Positions 40,752-49,214 of a stretch of DNA of 64,000 nucleotides are shown piece by piece (within the stretch, counting starts at the first letter, position 1; each line of letters begins with the position of its first letter). The stretch is from Kribbella voronezhensis. GTDB taxonomy: Bacteria > Actinomycetota > Actinomycetes > Propionibacteriales > Kribbellaceae. Made by a program: the position numbers and the translations under genes. A model generated the notes under the pieces. The model was given only the letters and a program-made list of their open reading frames with translations. It made no database searches and was not told the origin of the DNA. The stretch covers positions 3,913,403-3,977,402 of the forward strand of contig NZ_SOCE01000001.1 of the NCBI RefSeq assembly GCF_004365175.1. Reading direction: 5' to 3'.

Positions 40752-40796
40752 AGGTGTCACATCTGCACAACGTGCGTGTGTAGAACGTTGACACCT
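40752..40796. promoter_or_regulatory. Nested inverted repeats before the sugar ABC operon
   Basis: AGGTGTCA (40752-40759) and TGACACCT (40789-40796) are perfect 8-bp arms; inside lie CAACGT (40768-40773) and ACGTTG (40785-40790). They are 86-130 bp upstream of the binding-protein start. Sugar-responsive LacI or DeoR proteins bind similar palindromes, but no such regulator gene is adjacent. Confidence 0.45.
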
Positions 40797-40881
40797 GCCC
40801 GCACGCGTGCCCAGAGTTGGCCCGTCAAGGGGGCATTCATGATGTCCAGACAGCTCCATGAGCTGATCGGAGAGTGAAAAA

Positions 40882-42162
40882 ATGCGTGGTGGTTTGAGCA
40901 AGACCTTCGCGGTCATGGGTGCCGTGGGTCTTCTCGCGGTCAGTGCCTGCGGTAACAGCAACGACAACTCCGGTGGGGGCGGCTCGTCGGCCAGCAAGGA
41001 CGTCACCGTCTTCACCTGGTGGGCAGACGGCGGCGAGAAGGCCGGACTGGACGGTCTGGTCTCGACGTTCAACACCGAGTGCAAGGACTACAAGTTCGTC
41101 AACTCCGCCGTCGCGGGTGGCGCCGGTTCGAACGCCAAGCAGGTGCTGGCGAACGACCTGGCCGCCAAGAAGCCGCCGTCGACCTTCCAGGCGCACGCCG
41201 GCGCCGAGCTGGGCGACTACATCAAGAACGGCCAGGTCGACGACGTCAGCGACCTGTACAAGGAGTTCGGCCTGGACCAGGCCTTCCCGAAGAGCCTGCT
41301 GGACAACCTGACCGTCGACGGCAAGATCTACTCGGTGCCGGCCAACGTCCACCGCGCCAACGTCGTCTGGGCCAACCCGACGGTGCTGAAGAAGGCCGGC
41401 CTCGACGCCACCAAGGCACCGGCCACGGTCGACGCCTGGATCGCCGACCTGGAGAAGCTGAAGGCGGCCGGAGTCAAGGCTCCGCTGGCCACCTCCAAGG
41501 GCTTCGCCCAGGAGATGGTGATGGAGGTCGTGCTGCTCGCCGAGCTCGGTCCGGACAAGTTCACCGGCCTGTGGAAGGGCGAGACCGACGCCAACGGCGC
41601 CGACGTGACAGCCGCGCTGACGAAGTACCAGAAGCTGCTGAGCTACAGCAATGTCGACCGCGACGCTATCGACTGGCCGGACGCGCTGGGCTACGTCAAC
41701 AAGGGCCAGGCCGGCTACACGGTGATGGGTGACTGGGTCGCCGCGCAGCAGTTGGCCGACAAGGTGCCGGACTCGGCGTACACCTACTGGCCGGCGCCGG
41801 GCACCGCGGGGAACTTCCAGTTCCTGGCGGACTCGTTCACGCTGCCGACCGGTGGTCAGGACCCCGATGGTGCGAAGTGCTGGCTGAAGGTGGTCGGTAG
41901 CGCGGACGGCCAGAAGGCCTTCAACACCAAGAAGGGCTCGATCCCGGCCCGTTCCGACGCGGTGCCGACGGACTACCCGAAGTACCAGCAGTCCGCGATG
42001 GCCGACTGGAAGTCGAACAAGATCGTGCCGTCCTGTGCGCACGGCGCTGCCTGCAGCCTCGGTCAGAACGACAGCATCCTGTCCGCGATCAGCCAGTTCA
42101 GTGGCAAGCCGGACGTCGCGACGCTGCAGAAGGCCCTGGCGACCGCGATCAAGTCGTCCTGA
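40882..42162 (+). CDS. Sugar ABC transporter substrate-binding lipoprotein
   Basis: 426 residues. The lipobox 'LLAVSACGN' places the lipid-modified Cys at 23, after a basic-hydrophobic signal; a Gly/Ser linker follows. The rest is a family 1 extracellular sugar-binding fold ('VTVFTWWADGGEKAGLDGLV', 'VPANVHRANVVWAN', 'YTVMGDWVAAQQLADKVPDS'). It captures an oligosaccharide or sugar outside the membrane and hands it to the two permeases encoded next. The stretch before the first permease contains a large stem-loop. Confidence 0.93.
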   Translation: MRGGLSKTFAVMGAVGLLAVSACGNSNDNSGGGGSSASKDVTVFTWWADGGEKAGLDGLVSTFNTECKDYKFVNSAVAGGAGSNAKQVLANDLAAKKPPSTFQAHAGAELGDYIKNGQVDDVSDLYKEFGLDQAFPKSLLDNLTVDGKIYSVPANVHRANVVWANPTVLKKAGLDATKAPATVDAWIADLEKLKAAGVKAPLATSKGFAQEMVMEVVLLAELGPDKFTGLWKGETDANGADVTAALTKYQKLLSYSNVDRDAIDWPDALGYVNKGQAGYTVMGDWVAAQQLADKVPDSAYTYWPAPGTAGNFQFLADSFTLPTGGQDPDGAKCWLKVVGSADGQKAFNTKKGSIPARSDAVPTDYPKYQQSAMADWKSNKIVPSCAHGAACSLGQNDSILSAISQFSGKPDVATLQKALATAIKSS

Positions 42163-42187
42163 CCCGCGTTGTCCTCACCGGTTGCTG

Positions 42188-42235
42188 GTGGTTCGTCTTG
42201 CCGCCGGCACTCAACCTAGCCACAAGACAAACCAC
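42188..42235 (+). terminator. Stem-loop between binding protein and permease genes
   Basis: A 13-bp stem (42188-42200 with 42223-42235) with one mismatch and a 22-nt loop. In this position it probably stops part of the transcripts or protects the upstream mRNA, giving excess binding protein over permease. Confidence 0.7.
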
Positions 42236-42255
42236 AGAGATCTGGAGTCCTGAGC

Positions 42256-43155
42256 ATGCATGGAAGGATCCGTACCTGGGGTCCGGGTGCGTTGGTGCTG
42301 CTGCCGACGGTGTTGTTGCTCGGGTACTTCGTCTACGGGTTGATCGCCTGGACCTTCAACACCTCGTTGACGGACAAGCACAACGCCCGCCCGGTCCCGA
42401 CGAAACACGTCGGGTTCGAGAACTACGTCAACCTGTTCGGTGAGGACCGGTTCCTCAACTCGCTGAAGAACCTCGGCGTGCTCACGGTGGCGTTCATCGT
42501 GGGCACGCTGATCTTCGGCGTGCTGTGGGCACTGCTGCTGGAGAAGGGGGTCACCGGCGAGGGTGTGTTCCGGTCGATCTTCCTGTTCCCGATGGCCGTG
42601 TCGATGATCGCGTCCGGCGTCGTCTGGGGCTGGTTGCTGAACCCGTCCCAGGGCGACGACGCGCGCGGCCTGAACCGGCTGTTCGCCCTGCTGCACCTGA
42701 ATTTCCTGGAGAATCCCTGGTGGACCGCCGGCAGCAGATGGACGACGATGGCGTCCATCGCGCTCCCCGCGGTCTGGCAGCTGTCGGGGTACATCATGGC
42801 GCTGTTCCTCGCCGGTTTCCGCGGGATCCCGCCGGAGCTTCGCGAGGCGGCGCGGGTGGACGGCGCGTCGGAGTTCAAGCTGTACCGGTACGTGCTGTTC
42901 CCGCAGTTGTCCCCGATCGCGTTGTCGGCGCTGATCATCCTCGGGCACATGTCGCTGAAACTGTTCGACCTGATCTACGCGATCACCGGGCCGAACCAGT
43001 TCCGCACCGAGGTGCCTTCCGTCTACATGTGGAACACCTTGCTGCGCAGCGATATGGCCAAGGCGGCGGGTATCGCGATCGTGCTGCTCGCGGTCGTCGC
43101 CGTCCTCGTCATTCCCTATGTCGCCTACACCGTCCGGCAGGAGAGCGAAGAATGA
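42256..43155 (+). CDS. Sugar ABC transporter permease, MalF type
   Basis: 299 residues, six hydrophobic segments. The EAA loop that contacts the ATPase reads 'ELREAARVDGASEFKLYRYV'. It forms the membrane pore with the next gene product. ATG 42256 follows CCTGAGC with weak ribosome site. The stop overlaps the start of the second permease by 4 bp. Confidence 0.92.
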   Translation: MHGRIRTWGPGALVLLPTVLLLGYFVYGLIAWTFNTSLTDKHNARPVPTKHVGFENYVNLFGEDRFLNSLKNLGVLTVAFIVGTLIFGVLWALLLEKGVTGEGVFRSIFLFPMAVSMIASGVVWGWLLNPSQGDDARGLNRLFALLHLNFLENPWWTAGSRWTTMASIALPAVWQLSGYIMALFLAGFRGIPPELREAARVDGASEFKLYRYVLFPQLSPIALSALIILGHMSLKLFDLIYAITGPNQFRTEVPSVYMWNTLLRSDMAKAAGIAIVLLAVVAVLVIPYVAYTVRQESEE

Positions 43156-44057
43156 CCGTCGTGGAGGCATCGGCTGCCACCGGTAAGGCCGCAGCGGCGA
43201 TCAGCCGGAAGCCGCAGCGCAGTACGATCAGCGACGGATCGACCAGGAAGAGCCGGACCGTTCGGTATGTCCTGCTGCTGTTGTTCCTGCTCTTCGTCCT
43301 GACGCCCGTGTACGTCGTACTCATCACCAGCTTCAAGACCTCCAGCGACACCACCGCCGCCGCGCAGTGGTCGTTGCCGCAGACCTGGACCCTGGAGCCC
43401 TGGCGCAAGGCCTGGGACGTCCTGCAGCCGTACATGGTCCGCTCGCTCTCCCTGGCGGTGCCGGCCGCGATCATCGCGTCGATGATCGGTTCGGCGAACG
43501 GGTTCGTGCTGGCCCGCTGGCGGTTCCCCGGGGCGAACCTGGTGTTCGCGTTCATCCTGTTCGGGATGTTCATCCCCTACCAGGCGGTGATGCTGCCGCT
43601 GCGGCAGACCTACCAGGACCTGGACGTCACCCGCGGCATCCCGACCCTGCTGATCACGCACGTGATCTACGGTCTGCCGATCTGCACGCTGATCTTCCGC
43701 AACTACTACGCGACCGTGGTGCCGAACGAGATCATCGAGTCGGCCCGGGTCGACGGCGCCGGCCTGATCCAGACCTACGCGCGGATCATCCTGCCGATCT
43801 CGATCTCCGGCTTCGTGGTCACCCTGATCTGGCAGTTCACCTCGGTCTGGAACGACTTCCTGTTCGCCCTGTTCCTCACCCAGCAGAACAACGGCCCGGT
43901 CACCCTCGGACTGGCGGCGCTGGCAGGTGGCCAGAAGGTGGACTACGCGGCCTCGATGGCCGGTGCCCTGATCACCTCGTTCCCGACCCTGCTGGTCTAC
44001 ATCCTGCTCGGTCGCTGGTTCATCGGCGGCCTGATGGCAGGCGCCCTCAAGGGCTGA
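43152..44057 (+). CDS. Sugar ABC transporter permease, MalG type
   Basis: 301 residues from ATG 43152 (ATGA overlap). A longer polar N-terminus precedes six membrane segments; the EAA loop is 'EIIESARVDGAGLIQTYARI'. It pairs with the MalF-type subunit. No ATPase gene follows; like many actinobacterial carbohydrate importers it probably uses a shared MsiK-type ATPase encoded elsewhere. A perfect 12-bp hairpin terminates the operon. Confidence 0.92.
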   Translation: MTVVEASAATGKAAAAISRKPQRSTISDGSTRKSRTVRYVLLLLFLLFVLTPVYVVLITSFKTSSDTTAAAQWSLPQTWTLEPWRKAWDVLQPYMVRSLSLAVPAAIIASMIGSANGFVLARWRFPGANLVFAFILFGMFIPYQAVMLPLRQTYQDLDVTRGIPTLLITHVIYGLPICTLIFRNYYATVVPNEIIESARVDGAGLIQTYARIILPISISGFVVTLIWQFTSVWNDFLFALFLTQQNNGPVTLGLAALAGGQKVDYAASMAGALITSFPTLLVYILLGRWFIGGLMAGALKG

Positions 44058-44074
44058 CCCCCGTACTACGGCCT

Positions 44075-44110
44075 CGCGGCTCGCGCGCACTCCGGTGAGC
44101 GCGAGCCGCG
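44075..44110 (+). terminator. Terminator of the sugar ABC operon
   Basis: A perfect 12-bp stem CGCGGCTCGCGC/GCGCGAGCCGCG (44075-44086 with 44099-44110) with a 12-nt loop, 17 bp after the last permease stop. Confidence 0.85.
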
Positions 44111-44225
44111 CGTCGTACTGGATTCACCTGCAGTGCGTGCGTCGTCACGGCGTGTCGAGACCTTCATCCACAGGACGCGCGCACGGCCCTGCGGGCAGGT
44201 GCTCATCAGCGGTAATCTCGCCAGG

Positions 44226-45869
44226 GTGACCAAGTCACGAGGCCGGGACGGACGCGGCAGCCACCTGCGGCTGGTCGACTCCAGTCCGGGCTCCACCCCA
44301 GCGCAGCCGCCGGTGGGTGTCGTGGGGACAGACCTCGACACCACGCCGAGCGTTGCCGTGCTGGAAACCTTGCTGGAAACGCTGCAACTCGACCTTGCTG
44401 CGGCCCCGCCCGCGCTGCATCCGGTGATCGCGGAGGCCTCGGTCGCCCGGTCCGCCGCGTTGCTCGCCGACCAGCTCTGGCCGGCCGGGCAGCCCGACGA
44501 GATCGGGGAGGTCGAGCGGTTCTTCTGGGCCGATGCCGCTCGCGTGCTCGGTGAGCGGCGGGACCTGGAATCCTTTGTCCTGTTGACGAGTCTGGCTCGA
44601 ACGGTCGGTCCGGCCGGGCGGTTGCCGCTGCAGCGAGCGCACCTGTCGCGCGGGCGTACGCAGTACGGGGTCCCTGATTGGGTCTCCCGGATCGCGGGGT
44701 TCCGGCTGACGAGTGCGATCGTGTCCGAGGACGTCAGCGGGGACGGGCTCAGCGTCGTGCTCGACTACGACGACGACCAGCATCCGCACACCGTGGTGGT
44801 TTTCGTCGACAACAATCAGGGCGCCATCGCGAAGGATGTCTTCGTCGGGCCCCCGGTTGATCGCGTCGTCGAGGCGTATCAACGTGGCGGCCGGGTCACC
44901 GTGCGCACCGTCCGGCCGGCAACGGCCGCCGGGATCATCCTGCAAGCGCTCGGGGAGACACACGATCACGACGACCCGCCGGTGACCGAGGACTTCGAGT
45001 TCTTCTCGGGTCTTCTCGTGAACCGGCTGACCCAGTTGCCGGAACGGCCGATCCGGCCGCCGGTGCGGCCGCAACTGTCCGGGCGGCAGCGTGATCAGCT
45101 GGTGACGGAGTTCCTCGACTCCGGTTATGCGAGCGGTCTGCCCGACGACGCGGCCGATATCGCGCGGCTGTGGATCGACCACGCTGTGGACCGGACGGTG
45201 GGCGGCCCGCTGCGGGTGAGCGCCGTCCTGGTCGAGCTGTTCCTTTCGTACTGGCTGCCGCGCAAGGTGCTTGCCGACAGCACCTACTTCGCCGCGGTCC
45301 CGAGGGTGGTGAAGGCGTGGCTCGAGTTCGCGGGGGAGCGGACGGCGCTGGATCTGGCCACCGTCGAGGAAGCCCTCGACGCGGTCGACGTATGGACCCC
45401 TGCTCTCGAGGCGGCGGCGCTGGCCGAGCCGATCGGCTCCCGCACCGGCGAGCGCGTGTTCCTGGATGACACGAGTGACGATCTCGAGGACGCCTACCGC
45501 ACGCTGGCCGGCCTCGGCGCGCCACCGCAACCGGACCTCCGCGGCCTGGACAAGTCCCAGGCCGCCACCTTGACCGTTCTCGCCCCGCACGCCTGGCTGC
45601 TGGCCGGCGAGACCCTCGGCACCGACTACGCCGCCGAGGCCTACGAGATCGCCGACCGCCTCGTCCGCGACGCCCCCGACCTGCTCACCAAGGCCCGTCT
45701 CTCCACCTGGCCCCGAGCCATCGTCTGGCTGCTGGCCCACCGCCACCGCCTGGTCGGCCCCGGCGAGCCCCTCACCCCCCTCGCCCTCGCCTCCGAGCTC
45801 TCCTCCTCCCCACCCACCCTCCGCAAAACCGCCAAGCTCCTCACAGACACGCTGATCCTGCCCCGCTGA
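44226..45869 (+). CDS. Uncharacterised actinobacterial protein, 547 residues
   Basis: I do not recognise the family. GTG 44226 is chosen because protein-like sequence begins there ('VTKSRGRDGRGSHLRLVDSS'); frames before it look non-coding, and no clear Shine-Dalgarno is seen. The chain is acidic, without signal peptide or membrane segments. Mid-region 'DDDQHPHTVVVFVDNNQGAI' is a beta-strand motif; the C-terminal 'LTPLALASELSSSPPTLRKT' resembles a helix-turn-helix. Related proteins with a SEC-C or plasmid-like context exist, but no function is assigned. It is followed by tandem repeats that start inside the stop region. Confidence 0.6.
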   Translation: MTKSRGRDGRGSHLRLVDSSPGSTPAQPPVGVVGTDLDTTPSVAVLETLLETLQLDLAAAPPALHPVIAEASVARSAALLADQLWPAGQPDEIGEVERFFWADAARVLGERRDLESFVLLTSLARTVGPAGRLPLQRAHLSRGRTQYGVPDWVSRIAGFRLTSAIVSEDVSGDGLSVVLDYDDDQHPHTVVVFVDNNQGAIAKDVFVGPPVDRVVEAYQRGGRVTVRTVRPATAAGIILQALGETHDHDDPPVTEDFEFFSGLLVNRLTQLPERPIRPPVRPQLSGRQRDQLVTEFLDSGYASGLPDDAADIARLWIDHAVDRTVGGPLRVSAVLVELFLSYWLPRKVLADSTYFAAVPRVVKAWLEFAGERTALDLATVEEALDAVDVWTPALEAAALAEPIGSRTGERVFLDDTSDDLEDAYRTLAGLGAPPQPDLRGLDKSQAATLTVLAPHAWLLAGETLGTDYAAEAYEIADRLVRDAPDLLTKARLSTWPRAIVWLLAHRHRLVGPGEPLTPLALASELSSSPPTLRKTAKLLTDTLILPR

Positions 45870-45976
45870 GTAAAGCGAAGGCGTAGGGGCCCGCTGCCTG
45901 AAGAGCGAAAGGGCGGAAAGGTCGAGTAGCCGGGCTGTACCGCTGAGTGAAGAGCGAAGGGGAAGAAGGCGGGCTG
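45863..45976 (+). repeat. Three imperfect tandem repeats after the 547-residue gene
   Basis: Units at 45863-45896, 45897-45939 and 45940-45976 share CTGA, AGCGAA, GGG and an end in CCGCTG or CGGGCTG. The first unit includes the stop codon (45867-45869). The second and third share GAAGAGCGAA. The remaining gap to the next start has no other feature. Confidence 0.6.
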
Positions 45977-46039
45977 CCGCGCTGACTCAGCAGGTGGGCG
46001 GGCTTCGGGGGCGGTTGGGGTGGGACGGACAATGGGGGC

Positions 46040-47824
46040 ATGCATGTGCGCGCGCCGGAGCTCAAGGGTCGGGGATGGTTGAACACCGGGGGACGGGAGC
46101 TCAAGCTCGCCGACTTCCGCGGACGCTTTTTGTTGCTCGATTTCTGGACTTTTTGCTGTGTGAACTGTCTGCATGTGCTGGACGAGTTGCGGCCGTTGGA
46201 GGAGAAGTACGGCGATGCGCTGGTGATCGTCGGCGTGCATTCGCCGAAGTTCGCGCATGAAGGGGAAGAGGCGGCCGTCAAGGCGGCGGTGGAGCGGTAC
46301 GAGGTGGGGCATCCCGTGCTGGACGACCCCGAGCTGGTGACCTGGCAGAACTACACCGCTCGGGCCTGGCCGACGCTGGTGCTGGTGGATCCGAACGGGT
46401 ACATCGTCGCGCAGTACTCCGGTGAGGGGCACGAGCACGCGCTGGACGCCCAGCTGGCCGAGTTGATCGCCGAGCACGAGGAGGCCGGCACGCTCACCCG
46501 GGGCAAATCGCCGTACGTCGCGCCGGAGCCCGAGCCGACCGAACTGCGGTTCCCGGCCAAGGTGGTTGCTTATGGCAATGGGTTCTTGGTGGCCGACGCG
46601 GGGAACCACAGCATCGTCGAGCTGGCGGACGATGCGACGACGGTGGTGAGGCGGTTCGGGACCAAGCGGCGCGGATTCGCCGATGGACCTGCCGACGAAG
46701 CATCCTTCTCCGAGCCGAACGGACTGACCGTACTTCCCGACGAGATCGCGGCGGAGGTCGGTTATGACGTGGTGGTCGCCGACACCGTGAACCACGCGCT
46801 CCGCGGGATCAACCTGAGCACCGGCGAAACCCGCACGCTCGTGGGCACTGGCAAGCAGTGGATGGACGGCGACGGCACCGGCGTACTGAGTTCGCCGTGG
46901 GATGTCGCCTGGTGGCAGGACAAGATCTGGATCGCGATGGCCGGTGTCCACCAGCTGTGGACGTTCGACCCGTTCACCGGGACGACCGAAGTGGCCGCCG
47001 GTACGACGAACGAAGGTCTCCGCGACGGCGCGAAGGAGCAGGCCTGGTTCGCTCAGACCAGCGGCCTCGCGGTCGACGGCGACCGGCTGTGGCTCGCGGA
47101 CTCCGAGATCTCGGCCCTGCGCTGGGTGGACACCGAGGTACACACTGCCGTCGGAACCGGCTTGTTCGACTTCGGCCTGCGTGACGGCAAGGCCGAGGAG
47201 GCGTTGCTCCAGCACCCGCTCGGCGTGACGGTCCTCCCGGACGGGTCGATCGCGATCGCCGACACGTACAACGGCGCCGTACGCCGGTACGATCCGCGCG
47301 CCGGCCTGGTGGAGACGATGGCGACCGGGCTCGCCGAGCCGAGCGGAGCTGTTGTCTCAGGCAACGAACTGCTGGTGGTGGAATCGACCGCGCACCGGCT
47401 GACCCGGATCCCGCTGGGTGCGTCGGCGAAGCCGGACGAGTTCTCCACAAGGACCCAGCGGCCGCCGATGGAGATCGCGGCCGGCGAGGTGACGCTGGAG
47501 GTGGTGTTCTCGCCGCCGCCGGGGCAGAAGCTCGACGATCGGTACGGGCCGTCCACCCGGCTCCTGGTGTCGTCGACGCCGGAGGCGCTGCTGAAGGAGG
47601 GCGCGGGCGACACGACCGACCTGGTCCGTCGCCTGGTGATCGACGAGCGCGTGGGCGACGGGGTGCTGCACGTCGCAGTACAGGCCGCTTCTTGTGACGA
47701 CTCGGCCGAGGTGGAGTTCCCGGCCTGCCATCTGCACCGTCAGGACTGGGGCGTACCAGTGCGAGTGACGACCGAAGCCGCCACTCGCATAGAGCTAGTG
47801 CTCTCAGGAGCCGCTAGAAGCTGA
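46040..47824 (+). CDS. Thioredoxin-like protein fused to NHL repeats (NHLRC2-like)
   Basis: 594 residues. The N-terminal thioredoxin fold (1-140) has the redox motif 'FWTFCCVNCLHVLDEL' (CCxxC type, like NHLRC2). It is followed by NHL beta-propeller repeats, visible as 'VADAGNHSIVELADD', 'VVADTVNHALRGIN', 'IADTYNGAVRRYD' and related strands to about 460, then a C-terminal beta domain. No signal peptide, so cytoplasmic. The combination suggests a thiol-disulfide function with a propeller for protein binding. ATG 46040 is the first start before the fold; no strong ribosome site is seen. Confidence 0.88.
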   Translation: MHVRAPELKGRGWLNTGGRELKLADFRGRFLLLDFWTFCCVNCLHVLDELRPLEEKYGDALVIVGVHSPKFAHEGEEAAVKAAVERYEVGHPVLDDPELVTWQNYTARAWPTLVLVDPNGYIVAQYSGEGHEHALDAQLAELIAEHEEAGTLTRGKSPYVAPEPEPTELRFPAKVVAYGNGFLVADAGNHSIVELADDATTVVRRFGTKRRGFADGPADEASFSEPNGLTVLPDEIAAEVGYDVVVADTVNHALRGINLSTGETRTLVGTGKQWMDGDGTGVLSSPWDVAWWQDKIWIAMAGVHQLWTFDPFTGTTEVAAGTTNEGLRDGAKEQAWFAQTSGLAVDGDRLWLADSEISALRWVDTEVHTAVGTGLFDFGLRDGKAEEALLQHPLGVTVLPDGSIAIADTYNGAVRRYDPRAGLVETMATGLAEPSGAVVSGNELLVVESTAHRLTRIPLGASAKPDEFSTRTQRPPMEIAAGEVTLEVVFSPPPGQKLDDRYGPSTRLLVSSTPEALLKEGAGDTTDLVRRLVIDERVGDGVLHVAVQAASCDDSAEVEFPACHLHRQDWGVPVRVTTEAATRIELVLSGAARS

Positions 47825-47914
47825 GCTGCGAAGGCTGGTGGTGCTGCCCTCTGTCTTTCCTTGCAAAGTCTAATTTAGTGCTTTTGTGCTCGCTCAGCGG
47901 AGTTATCCACAAGG

Positions 47915-48163
47915 CTATTCGGTGATGTCCCGGTGGTGTTCCTCGACGACGCGGTATTCCTCTTCGACCGCGGGGTCGATGGCTTCGGTCGGGACGCGGC
48001 GGCGCCGGTTCGTGATGTAGAACGACAGGGCGATCCCAGCCAGGCCGGCGAGCATCAGGATGTACCCGACCGCGGTCAGGTTGACGGCGTCCCAGGAGTC
48101 GCGGACGGCGAACGCGAAGATGGCGCCCACCACCATCAAGAAGATCCCCACACCGATGCTCAT
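47915..48163 (-). CDS. Small DUF6458-type membrane protein
   Basis: 82 residues from ATG 48163 with GAGGAGGG 7 nt upstream. 'MSIGVGIFLMVVGAIFAFAV' is the signature start of this two-helix actinobacterial family; the second helix is 'LTAVGYILMLAGLAGIALSF', and a charged tail of about 30 residues follows. Family function is unknown; it lies in the cytoplasmic membrane. The longer frame upstream of the ATG is not coding-like. Confidence 0.82.
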   Translation of the reverse strand: MSIGVGIFLMVVGAIFAFAVRDSWDAVNLTAVGYILMLAGLAGIALSFYITNRRRRVPTEAIDPAVEEEYRVVEEHHRDITE

Positions 48164-48314
48164 ACCCGAGCCCTCCTCGAGAAGATTCAGACACTTAGAC
48201 GCTACGCCCGTCACAGCACCGAGGTCCATCACCTACGTGTGTCGATGGTCACCGACGGCAACGGGCCGGGCTGCTACGACCTCCACGTACCCGCGCGTAA
48301 ACCCGCATAGCGGG

Positions 48315-49091
48315 TCAGTTGGAGCGGAGGGCTACATCGCCGCTGACTGTGGTGGCGGTGATCTTGTGGTTCGCCGACGCGTTGCTGGTGAGGTTGTTGT
48401 CGACCTCGCCGCTCCTGGTGTCCGTCTGGATCTGGTAGTCGCCGGCCGGGGCTTCGACGGTGATGTCGCCGCTGGTGTCCTCGGCCTTGACGTCGGTGGC
48501 CTCGTCGAGGGCGATCGTCAGGTCACCGGAGACGGTCTTCGCGTTCACAGGACCGGCCTTGAGGTGCTCGGCGTGCAGGTCACCCGAGCTCGCGTCGAAA
48601 TCGAGCTTTCCCGACAGGCCGTCGATCACCGCGTCGCCGGAGGCGAGGGTGAGCTTGACGTCGCCGCTGACGTCTTCGAGTTCGACCTTGCCGGAGTTCG
48701 AACTCGCGTTCACTCCGCTGACGCCGGCGATCGAGAGGTCGCCGCTGCCGTGCTCGCCGGTCACCTTCGTACCGCGCGGGACGGTCACCTCGAAGTCGAC
48801 GTGGCACTGCCAGCCGCAGTCGTTGGTCAGCCGGAGCGTCTCGCCGTCGACCTTGTACGCATCACCGTGCTTCACCAGCCAGTAGGAGCGCTTCTCCTTG
48901 ATGGTGGTCTTGTCGCTGTCACCGACCTTGATGGTGATGTCGGCATTCGCGGAGTCGAGCCTGACCTCCGAGATCCTGCTGGTCACCTCGTGCTGGTCGC
49001 TGGAGTCCTTGTCGCCGACCATCCAGAGCGTGCAAACCGCGCCCGCCGCCACGAGCAACGCACCCACCTGCCGGGTGTCAGCCATCGCCAT
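48315..49091 (-). CDS. DUF4097-family beta-strand repeat protein
   Basis: 258 residues. An N-terminal hydrophobic anchor ('VGALLVAAGAVCTLWMVG') is followed by a right-handed beta-solenoid-like series with Ser/Gly-Asp turns ('HGSGDLSIAGVSG', 'SNSGKVELEDVSGDVKLTL', 'ASSGDLHAEHLKAG', 'DTSGDITVEAPAG'), the DUF4097 pattern. Probably a membrane-anchored outer-face protein, possibly an anti-sigma or envelope-stress associated factor, but no function is established. ATG 49091 and the ATG two codons later are both possible. Confidence 0.85.
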   Translation of the reverse strand: MAMADTRQVGALLVAAGAVCTLWMVGDKDSSDQHEVTSRISEVRLDSANADITIKVGDSDKTTIKEKRSYWLVKHGDAYKVDGETLRLTNDCGWQCHVDFEVTVPRGTKVTGEHGSGDLSIAGVSGVNASSNSGKVELEDVSGDVKLTLASGDAVIDGLSGKLDFDASSGDLHAEHLKAGPVNAKTVSGDLTIALDEATDVKAEDTSGDITVEAPAGDYQIQTDTRSGEVDNNLTSNASANHKITATTVSGDVALRSN

Positions 49092-49214
49092 CCGCCTCTT
49101 CTCGTCCCTGCCTCAGCGTGTCGCTCGACAGTAGGTCCGGGACGCCGGCAGCCGGATCAGGCACAACCCTCAGAACCGCCCTGACCCCGACCCCAGAAAC
49201 AACCTGGGTGGGCC

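Noticed and set aside
47903-47911. Single perfect DnaA box TTATCCACA
   Set aside because: It is isolated, with no further box within 200 bp; one exact 9-mer in 64 kb is compatible with chance.
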